This document shows, piece after piece, positions 57,711 to 64,000 of a DNA stretch of 64,000 nucleotides. The notes below the pieces were generated by a model that saw only the letters and a program-made list of their open reading frames with translations, was not told the DNA's origin and ran no database searches. Origin of the DNA: Phascolarctobacterium sp. (GTDB lineage Bacteria > Bacillota > Negativicutes > Acidaminococcales > Acidaminococcaceae); contig NZ_JAUNOQ010000008.1 of the NCBI RefSeq assembly GCF_030531065.1, positions 1 through 64,000 of the forward strand, given 5' to 3'. Position numbers and translations under genes: made by a program. How positions within the stretch are numbered: position 1 is the stretch's first letter; the number at the start of each line of letters is the position of its first letter.

Positions 57711-58742
57711 TCACCAACCCTTGCCAAAGCCGCAGGCAGGATAGGTGCAGACGGGGCAGTTAAGGCACAGCCCGCCCTCGCCCAGGGACGCCAGCTCGTC
57801 GGCGGTAATCGGGTCGCAGGCCAGCACGCGCGGCAGCGCCAGGTCAAAAATTGTTCTTTTGGCGTACATGACGCAGCCGGGCAAGCCCATCACAGGCGTT
57901 TGCCGCTCGCCGTAATAGGCCAGCAGGAACATTGCTCCTGGCAAAACAGGCGAACCGTATGATACGATGCGGGCGCCCGTATTTTTGATAGCCAGGGGCG
58001 TACGGTCGTCCGGGTCGACGCTCATGCCGCCGGTACAACACACCAGCTCCGCTCCCTTTTCCTCAATAGCGCGCTTGACGGCCGTCGTAACGGCGTCGGG
58101 ATCGTCGCCCAGCACCTCGCGGTAAATCACCTCTACGCCGTATTCCGCCAGCTTATCGACAATAACCGGCGTAAAGGTATCCTTAATGCGTCCGGTAAAA
58201 ACCTCGCTACCAGTCGCGATAACGGCAGCTGTTTTTAATTTGTAGGGCAGCAGCTGCAAAAGCGGCTTTGCGCCGCACAAACTTTGCGCCTGCGCCATTT
58301 TCTCTTTTTCAATAATCAGCGGAATGATGCGCATACCTGCCAGCTTGTCGCCCTTTTTCACAGGCGTATTGCCGTGCCGCGTCGCGATCATCATCTGACC
58401 AAAGCCGTTGACCAGCCTGAGCCGCGCGCCGTCCAGCTTGAATAAGCCGTCGTGCGCTGCGGACAGCTCTATCTTACCTTCTTTAATGTCAGATTCGGTC
58501 ATGCCGTCGTTTTTGCACATAGCGCACAAAATGCGCGCCGCATCGTTCTCGTGCAGCATGTTTTCGTCGGCCTCCCAAACGTAAAGATGCTCCTTGCCGA
58601 TGGAAAGCAGCACGGGAATATCCTCCTCCCGCACCACATGCCCCTTGTGGAACACGGCGTCCTTAGTTACGCCCCTGATGATTTGGGTTAAATCATGGCA
58701 AAGAACGCTGCCCACCGCGTCCTCTGTTTTTATCAGCTTCAT
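57711..58742 (-). CDS. MoeA-like molybdopterin-binding protein
   Basis: A 343-residue protein with the MoCF/MoeA-type domain at residues 170-310 (IATGSEVFTGRI, TGGMSVDPDD, GSPVLPGAMFLL and GLPGCVMY). The N-terminal part is shorter and unlike canonical MoeA. The C-terminus ends in a cysteine cluster (CLNCPVCTYPAC) of unknown use, possibly metal binding. It probably acts late in cofactor synthesis or delivery for the hydroxylase encoded upstream. Twelve bp follow modA. Confidence 0.82.
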   Translation of the reverse strand: MKLIKTEDAVGSVLCHDLTQIIRGVTKDAVFHKGHVVREEDIPVLLSIGKEHLYVWEADENMLHENDAARILCAMCKNDGMTESDIKEGKIELSAAHDGLFKLDGARLRLVNGFGQMMIATRHGNTPVKKGDKLAGMRIIPLIIEKEKMAQAQSLCGAKPLLQLLPYKLKTAAVIATGSEVFTGRIKDTFTPVIVDKLAEYGVEVIYREVLGDDPDAVTTAVKRAIEEKGAELVCCTGGMSVDPDDRTPLAIKNTGARIVSYGSPVLPGAMFLLAYYGERQTPVMGLPGCVMYAKRTIFDLALPRVLACDPITADELASLGEGGLCLNCPVCTYPACGFGKGW

Positions 58743-58754
58743 ACAAGCAGCCTC

Positions 58755-59546
58755 CTATTTCTTTACGCGGGCAAAGCCGTACTTTTCAAAAACCTGCATC
58801 GCCTCGTCAGTCTGCAAAAAGGCAGCCAGCTCCTTAGCGGCTTCAGGCTGCGGCGCTTTCTTCAATATGCCGATAGGATAAATCACCGGCTTTTTCAAAG
58901 TTCCCTGCGGAGTTTCGGCAACAACCGTTACTTTATCCTTAATCAAGGCGGCGTCGGTAGCGTAAACCAAACCGGCGTCGGCGCTGCCCTCGCCAACCCA
59001 GTTAAGCACCTGCGTTACATTGGTGCCCAGGCTGGCCTTACCCTCGACCTGCTGCCACAGACCCAGGCTGCTCAGCGCTTCGTGCGCATATTGACCTGCG
59101 GGCACGCTGGCCGGGTCGCCGATGGCGGGATGCTTGGCTTTGGCTATATCCTTAAATTCCTTGATGAAGCCGTCGTTCTTCACGGGCACGATCAGCACCA
59201 GCTTATTTTCCAGCAGCGGCTTCACGCTGGCGCTTTCCATATAGCCCTTCTTATCGAGAGCCTGCATCTGCTTGTTGGCGGCGGAAATAAACAGGTCGGC
59301 GGCCAGGCCGTTTTCAATCTGAGCTTGCAGCTTGCCGCTGGCGTCGTACACGCCCTGAATTTTAATTTCCGGATGCTTTTTCGTGAACATAGGAAGCAGC
59401 TGCTGCTCAAAAACCTTTTCTAAGCTGGCGGCCACAGCCACATGCACCGTTGTTTGCTCTTGAGCAGCTTCCTTCTCAGGCGCGTCGCCGCAGCCTGCGG
59501 CAAGCAGCAAGACTAAAGCGCAGAATAAGCAAATTATTTTTTTCAT
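58755..59546 (-). CDS. modA: Molybdate ABC transporter substrate-binding protein
   Basis: A 263-residue lipoprotein: signal peptide with lipobox LLAAGC (Cys19). The ModA fold follows, with VAVAASLEKVFEQQLLP, YDASGKLQAQIENGLAADLFISA and GDPASVPAGQYA, the oxyanion-site segments. It binds molybdate or tungstate outside the inner membrane. ATG 59546 is chosen (GGAGA 7 nt upstream); the frame extends far upstream inside modB. Coupled to modB. Confidence 0.93.
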   Translation of the reverse strand: MKKIICLFCALVLLLAAGCGDAPEKEAAQEQTTVHVAVAASLEKVFEQQLLPMFTKKHPEIKIQGVYDASGKLQAQIENGLAADLFISAANKQMQALDKKGYMESASVKPLLENKLVLIVPVKNDGFIKEFKDIAKAKHPAIGDPASVPAGQYAHEALSSLGLWQQVEGKASLGTNVTQVLNWVGEGSADAGLVYATDAALIKDKVTVVAETPQGTLKKPVIYPIGILKKAPQPEAAKELAAFLQTDEAMQVFEKYGFARVKK

Positions 59547-59548
59547 AC

Positions 59549-60235
59549 TCATCTCTCCTGTCTTTTTTTGCAATAATAGAGATAGCAGTTTAAGCCGATA
59601 ACTACGAGCAAACAAATAACTACGATAACCGCTACGTACACGCTCGCCGCGTCCCAATCGCCCGCCGCCACCGCCGAATAAACCGCCAGGGGCAGCGTCC
59701 GCGTTTTGCCCGCAATATTGCCCGCCAGCATGGCCGTCGCGCCAAATTCGCCTAAGCCGCGGGCGAAGGCCAGAAGCCCGCCGGAGATGATGCCCGGCAA
59801 AGCGTTGGGCAGATGAATGCGCCAAAAGATGCGCCATTCAGGAATGCCCAGCGAACGTGCCGCCTCCAGCATCCCCTTATCCACCTGGGCCAACGCGCCG
59901 CGCGCCGAACGGTACATCAGCGGAAAGGAGATGACCGCCGCCGCCAGCACCGTCGCCGGCCAGGTAAAGGCTATCTGCACGCCGAAGGTATCAATAAAAA
60001 AGTGCCCCACAAGGCGATTATTGCCAAAGAAAAACAATAAAAAAAAGCCTGCTACCGTAGGCGGCAGCACCATGGGCAGGGTAAAAACCCCGTCCACCAG
60101 TATCTTCAAGGCTTCGCTGCGCAGCCCTTCTACCCACCAGGCAGCGACCACGCCTAAGAAAAACACAATGCCAATAGTAGCGCAGGCCGTGTGCAGGCTG
60201 ATCCACAGGGGAGAAAAGTCTATAGCTCCGCTCAT
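59549..60235 (-). CDS. modB: Molybdate ABC transporter permease
   Basis: A 228-residue permease with five or six helices. The ModB EAA loop reads MEAARSLGIPEWRIFWRIHLPNALPGI split over about residues 135-162, followed by GEFGATAML. It forms the channel for molybdate. The ATG at 60235 overlaps the TGA of the MOSC-MogA gene (ATGA). No modC ATPase gene follows, so the ATPase must be encoded elsewhere or shared. Confidence 0.93.
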   Translation of the reverse strand: MSGAIDFSPLWISLHTACATIGIVFFLGVVAAWWVEGLRSEALKILVDGVFTLPMVLPPTVAGFFLLFFFGNNRLVGHFFIDTFGVQIAFTWPATVLAAAVISFPLMYRSARGALAQVDKGMLEAARSLGIPEWRIFWRIHLPNALPGIISGGLLAFARGLGEFGATAMLAGNIAGKTRTLPLAVYSAVAAGDWDAASVYVAVIVVICLLVVIGLNCYLYYCKKRQER

Positions 60236-61188
60236 GCCCTGCCGCACTCCCTCGCCGTTCCCCGTAAAATGCGCAACCCGTGTTCCAGCTCCGGCAAAAT
60301 TATAGCCAATGCTTCCTCCACAGCCTTTTTGCTGCCCGGCAGGTTCACAATCAGCGTAGAATTACGCAATACGGAAACGCCGCGGCTGAGCATGGCCCGG
60401 CGCGTAATTTTTAGCGATTCCACGCGAATGGCCTCGGCAATGCCCGGAGCCAGACGCGTGGCCACAGCCAGCGTCGCCTCCGGCGTTACGTCGCGCAGGG
60501 AAAAGCCCGTACCGCCGGTAGTAATAATTAAATCAACCTGACGGCTGTCGGCCAAACGCTTCAATTCCTGCTCTATTTGCCGCTGCGCGTCCGGCAGCAG
60601 CACCTGCTCCACTATTTCGTAACCGGCAGCCGCTAAAAGCTCCGCCGCTCTGGGACCGCTGGTATCCTGCCGCTGTCCGGCCGCCCCTTTATCCGAAAGA
60701 GTCATTACCGCCGCCCGCAAGAGAGCGTCCGCAGCAGGCAGCTGCGCCGTCATTACCATACCCGGCCGCAGCTCGCCGCCATGCTCCACGGTGGCGAACA
60801 CGCCCTCGCGCGGCATAATGCAGTCGCCCACGCGCCGGAAGATCTGACAATGGCGATGGCATTCCTTGCCGATTTGCGTAAGCTTCAGCACCACCTCGCC
60901 TGCCATGAGCAATGTATCCACGGGCAAGGCGCTGAAATCGATGCCGCAGGCCAAAATATTTTCGCCGAAATCGCCCGGCTGTGCTGCGCCTCCCGCGGCG
61001 TTAAAGGCCTGCACCTGTTCGTCGGACAGCAGGCTGACCTGACGGTGCCAGTTCCCGGCGTGAGCGTCGCCCTCCAGCCCATGCCCGGCCAGACAGCGCA
61101 CGGAGGACACCGTATGCTTGGCCGTGCCTCTAGCTTCGCTGATGCACAGCGCCTTAATCACGCCCGTTATTGCTCCTGTTGCTTCCAC
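60232..61188 (-). CDS. MOSC domain fused to MogA/MoaB domain
   Basis: A 318-residue fusion. The N-terminal ~145 residues are a MOSC domain ([23 protein letters not shown] and CRHCQIF-type cysteines). The C-terminal half is a MogA/MoaB-type domain with [15 protein letters not shown] and [18 protein letters not shown]. MogA/MoaB adenylates molybdopterin, and MOSC proteins handle sulphur or the finished cofactor. This fusion is known in anaerobes and links cofactor synthesis with delivery. It overlaps moaC by 22 bp. Confidence 0.9.
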   Translation of the reverse strand: MEATGAITGVIKALCISEARGTAKHTVSSVRCLAGHGLEGDAHAGNWHRQVSLLSDEQVQAFNAAGGAAQPGDFGENILACGIDFSALPVDTLLMAGEVVLKLTQIGKECHRHCQIFRRVGDCIMPREGVFATVEHGGELRPGMVMTAQLPAADALLRAAVMTLSDKGAAGQRQDTSGPRAAELLAAAGYEIVEQVLLPDAQRQIEQELKRLADSRQVDLIITTGGTGFSLRDVTPEATLAVATRLAPGIAEAIRVESLKITRRAMLSRGVSVLRNSTLIVNLPGSKKAVEEALAIILPELEHGLRILRGTARECGRA

Positions 61189-61661
61189 GTAAACTCACCG
61201 CTCCTTCCGCCGCTTTTGCGCAGCAAATGTATATCCGTCAGCACCATGGACTTATCGATGGCCTTGCACATATCGTAAATCGTCAGCAGCGCGGCCGACA
61301 CTCCCGTCAGCGCTTCCATTTCCACGCCCGTCCTGCCGCTGGTTTTAACCAGGCAGGTAGCTTCCACGGCGTACCGCCCCGCTTCCTCCAGCAACGCAAA
61401 ATCCACCGTTACCTTATTCAAAGGCAGCGGATGGCACAAGGGTATAATGTCGCTGGTCTTTTTAGCGACCATAATAGCGGCGATACGCGCCACGCCCAGC
61501 ACGTCGCCCTTAGCCACCGTATGGGCGGCCAGCCTGTTGTAAATTTCCAGACTGACGATAATTTTTCCGCTGGCTGCGGCCTCGCGTTCCGTTACCGTCT
61601 TAGCGGACACGTCCACCATTACGGCGTTGCCCTCGCCGTCAAAATGCGTCAGCTCACCCAT
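61167..61661 (-). CDS. moaC: Cyclic pyranopterin monophosphate synthase
   Basis: A 164-residue MoaC with [14 protein letters not shown], the active-site segments IPLCHPLPL and [20 protein letters not shown], and the KSMVL..I.LL.KSGG tail. It works with MoaA in the first step of molybdopterin formation. It begins 3 bp after the moaA gene. Confidence 0.97.
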   Translation of the reverse strand: MGELTHFDGEGNAVMVDVSAKTVTEREAAASGKIIVSLEIYNRLAAHTVAKGDVLGVARIAAIMVAKKTSDIIPLCHPLPLNKVTVDFALLEEAGRYAVEATCLVKTSGRTGVEMEALTGVSAALLTIYDMCKAIDKSMVLTDIHLLRKSGGRSGEFTWKQQEQ

Positions 61662-61664
61662 AGC

Positions 61665-62621
61665 TCAGCCTCCTATTTCATTCATGGCGAAACCTGCCGG
61701 ACGGGCGTCAAAGCCGTGTCCCGCAGGCTTATGATATATGGCCTGCCGCAGCGCCTGCTGCAAGGCCGCGTCGTCAGCCCCGTCACTTAGCAGCTTCTTC
61801 ATATCCAAAGCCGCAGGCTGGTACAGGCAGCCCTTCAACAGCCCGCCGCTGGTCAGCCGCACCCGGTTGCAGGCGGCGCAGAATTTATTGTGCAGCGGCT
61901 CGATAAAGCCGATGGGCACGCCGCAGCCCGCAGCGCGATAATAAACCGCCGGGCCGTTGCCGTAGGACGCTCCGTCCCGCCGCCAGGCAACGCCTGCCTG
62001 CGCCAGCAAAGCGCGTACCTGCGCTCCGGCAAACCCTTGCAGGCCCTGGTTGCAGGCCAGCGGCATCAGCTCGATAAAACGCAGCGGCGTACCGCAGCTG
62101 TCGGCAAAGCGCAGCAGGTCCCAAAGCTCCCGCGGCGTCCGCTCAGCCAAAGGCACGCAGTTCAGCTTGCAGGAGAGGTCCGCCCGCACCGCCGCCTTGA
62201 CGCCCTGCAAAGCCAACGCCAGCTCTCCACCCGTCAGCTCTTTATAAAGCGCCGCATCCACCGTATCGAGGCTGAAATTTACGCCGTCCAGTCCCGCCGC
62301 CAGCAGCTGCGGCAAATTAGCGGCAAAATAGCTTCCGTTAGTCGTCAGCGTTACCTGCCGCACTCCCGGCAGCTTTTTCAACGCGCCGATAAAAGCGGCG
62401 GCCCCCGCACGCGCCAGGGGCTCGCCGCCGGTTATCTTAAATCTGTCCACGCCTAAAGCGGCGGCACAGCGGCAAATACGCAGCAGCTCCTCATAGGACA
62501 AGGCTTCGCTGCCCGCCGTTCCGCTGCCCTCAGGCGGCCGACAATAGCGGCAGCGCAAATTGCAGCGGTCGGTTATAGAAACGCGCAGATAGTTTATTCT
62601 GCGCTGAAATTGATCGTACAT
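61665..62621 (-). CDS. moaA: GTP 3',8-cyclase MoaA
   Basis: A 318-residue radical-SAM enzyme. It has the N-terminal CxxxCxxC cluster (Cys20, 24, 27 in CNLRCRYC) and a C-terminal cluster Cys249, Cys252 and Cys266. The C-terminal GG dipeptide needed for activity is present. It converts GTP to 3',8-cyclo-GTP. ATG 62621 is chosen; the preceding TTG adds one residue. It lies 6 bp after the hydroxylase gene. Confidence 0.97.
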   Translation of the reverse strand: MYDQFQRRINYLRVSITDRCNLRCRYCRPPEGSGTAGSEALSYEELLRICRCAAALGVDRFKITGGEPLARAGAAAFIGALKKLPGVRQVTLTTNGSYFAANLPQLLAAGLDGVNFSLDTVDAALYKELTGGELALALQGVKAAVRADLSCKLNCVPLAERTPRELWDLLRFADSCGTPLRFIELMPLACNQGLQGFAGAQVRALLAQAGVAWRRDGASYGNGPAVYYRAAGCGVPIGFIEPLHNKFCAACNRVRLTSGGLLKGCLYQPAALDMKKLLSDGADDAALQQALRQAIYHKPAGHGFDARPAGFAMNEIGG

Positions 62622-62627
62622 CAAAAC

Positions 62628-64000
62628 TTATTCACCCAACGCTATTTTTTCCGGAGTCAGCGGCAGCGTACAAATACGGTGTCCCGTAGCTTGGTAAATG
62701 GCGTCGGCAATAGCGGGAGCAGGCGTATTGATTACCAGTTCGCCTATGGACTTAGCGCCGAAGGGACCGCTGCTTTCATAGCTGCAGGCAAAGTCCACAT
62801 GAATGTGCCCGATATCCTCGCGGCAGGGTATTTTATACTGCATCAAAGAATTTTCGCAGACGCGGCCCTCAGGGCTGTAAGTAACATTTTCCATCAGCGT
62901 CATACCGATGCCCTGCAAAATGCCGCCCTCCGTCTGCACCCGCGCCAGATGCGGATTGATAGGCGTACCGCAGTCCACGGAGGCATAATAATTGACGACT
63001 TCCGTCTCACCGGTCAAAAGGTCTGTTTCCATTTCGGCTACGCCGGCCATAAACGGCGGCGGCGACAGCACGCTGTTCATCTGTACCGTTTCCTCCAGCG
63101 CAATATCGTTATCGCACTGGGAAGCCGTAGCTATATCCACGAGGGAAATAGACTTGCCGTCAGACGCGTTGCGCACCAGCCTGCCGTCGAAAACCACGTC
63201 CTCCGCAGCGCAGCCCAGCTTTTTAGCTCCCAAAGCGCAGATTTTCTCCCGCAGCTTATGGGCGCAGGCATAAACGGCGTTGCCTGTAATGTAAGTCGTA
63301 CTGGAGGCATAAGAGCCGGAATCGTAAGGAGACGCATCCGTATCCGCGCCGAAAACCGCAATATCGTCCATGGAGCAGTCCAATGCCTCTGCGGCCATCT
63401 GCGCCAGAATCGTATCGCAGCCCGTGCCCATATCTGCCGCGCCAATGAGCAGCGTGTAGCTGCCGTCGTCGTTCAGCTTAATCGTAGCGCCGCCCACGTC
63501 GCAATAAGGAATGGACGATCCCTGCATAGCGATAGCCACGCCCATGGAGCGCACCTTGCCGTTGGGCAGCACGCGCTTCGGGAATTTTTCATCCCAGCCG
63601 CTCATCTCGCGTACCTGCGCCAGGCATTTATCCAGGGCGCAGCTGGTATTGGGCGCGCCGTAATACGCGGGCATCATATCGCCCTCGCGAGTAATATTCA
63701 TCTCGCGCAGGGTAATGGGGTCTATGTGCAGCTTATGAGCCAGCTCGTTGACCGCCGTTTCCACAGCAAAGATGCCCTGGGGCGCGCCGTAGCCGCGGTA
63801 CGCTCCGGCAGCCTGCAAATTGGTATAAACCACATCGTAGGCAAAACGGAACGCCTCCGTGCGGTACAGGGGAATGGATTTATGTCCTGACAAGCCTACC
63901 GTGGTGGGGCCATGCTCGCCGTAAGCGCCCGTATTGGAAAGCGTGTAAAGGTCGATAGCACGAATCTTACCTTCTTTAGTCGCGCCCAAACGCACCCTGA
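62628..64000 (-). CDS. Xanthine dehydrogenase-family molybdenum subunit (partial)
   Basis: The C-terminal ~455 residues of a molybdenum-binding subunit; the gene continues beyond the right edge, so the start is not here. Visible are AGAYRGYGAPQG, GAADMGTGCDTILAQ, ASVDCGTPINP and the catalytic GAKSIGEL glutamate motif near the C-terminus, typical of the XdhA/Xdh large-subunit family (purine, aldehyde or nicotinate hydroxylases). The substrate cannot be judged from this part. It opens the Moco-synthesis operon in the window. Confidence 0.9.
   Translation of the reverse strand, partial: RVRLGATKEGKIRAIDLYTLSNTGAYGEHGPTTVGLSGHKSIPLYRTEAFRFAYDVVYTNLQAAGAYRGYGAPQGIFAVETAVNELAHKLHIDPITLREMNITREGDMMPAYYGAPNTSCALDKCLAQVREMSGWDEKFPKRVLPNGKVRSMGVAIAMQGSSIPYCDVGGATIKLNDDGSYTLLIGAADMGTGCDTILAQMAAEALDCSMDDIAVFGADTDASPYDSGSYASSTTYITGNAVYACAHKLREKICALGAKKLGCAAEDVVFDGRLVRNASDGKSISLVDIATASQCDNDIALEETVQMNSVLSPPPFMAGVAEMETDLLTGETEVVNYYASVDCGTPINPHLARVQTEGGILQGIGMTLMENVTYSPEGRVCENSLMQYKIPCREDIGHIHVDFACSYESSGPFGAKSIGELVINTPAPAIADAIYQATGHRICTLPLTPEKIALGE

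Noticed and set aside
62610-63890. Long antisense open frame over the molybdenum hydroxylase gene
   Set aside because: It is an antisense by-product of codon usage in a GC-rich gene. The minus-strand reading has clear family motifs.

Overview
The window looks like a chromosomal segment from a Gram-negative-walled Firmicute of the class Negativicutes, possibly a Phascolarctobacterium-like gut anaerobe. Ribosome and secretion genes follow Firmicute order (ylxM-ffh-rpsP-khpA-ylqD-rimM-trmD-SPOUT methylase-rplS-lepB-ylqF-rnhB-yraN-comM). At the same time two large type V autotransporters with C-terminal outer-membrane barrels are encoded. That combination is typical of Negativicutes. Genus placement is inference only. 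Metabolic genes (threonine dehydratase, threonine aldolase, isoaspartyl dipeptidases, amino-acid symporter, molybdenum hydroxylase) suggest amino-acid or organic-acid fermentation.

Layout. 0-3.4 kb: AT-rich glycosylation operon (polytopic protein, GtrA-like flippase, GT2 glycosyltransferase) and a tiny ribbon-helix-helix gene. 3.5-7.8 kb: housekeeping set prmA-rsmE-mtaB, hinT-like, rpsU-yqeY. 7.8-18.4 kb: ilvA, a metal-chelate ABC transporter, DUF896 protein, RluA-type pseudouridine synthase, fba, an SseB-like/macro-domain fusion, and a PreP-like M16C peptidase. 18.5-30.5 kb: accessory island. It holds two tandem copies of a unit (autotransporter plus small exported protein) that share about 1.64 kb of apparently perfect identity. 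A nucleotidyltransferase/small-protein pair lies between the copies and a Septu-type PtuA/PtuB pair lies upstream of the second. 30.7-34.6 kb: ribbon-helix-helix gene, amino-acid symporter, threonine aldolase and a divergent LysR regulator. 34.7-44.3 kb: the conserved ribosome/SRP/secretion block. 44.3-52.6 kb: second accessory island. It holds a DUF4143 ATPase flanked by about 130-bp direct repeats, a five-gene operon of unrecognised zinc-ribbon, membrane-anchored and repeat proteins, and two XRE regulators facing apart across palindromic operators. 52.7-57.7 kb: NhaC-like antiporter with two tandem iadA paralogues, then a LysR gene. 57.7-64 kb: molybdenum operon (xdh, moaA, moaC, MOSC-MogA fusion, modB, modA, moeA-like) with no modC, running off the right edge.

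The points most worth following: (1) each autotransporter promoter has a 7-base G tract in a 16-bp spacer, the arrangement of slippage-controlled phase variation, and the perfect identity between copies stops almost exactly where the beta-barrel begins; (2) the uncharacterised five-gene operon at 46.5-51.6 kb; (3) the direct-repeat-flanked ATPase with an operator-like dyad over its -35; (4) three TTGTATACA palindromes ahead of the nhaC-iadA operon. No tRNA, rRNA, CRISPR array or recognisable IS element was seen.
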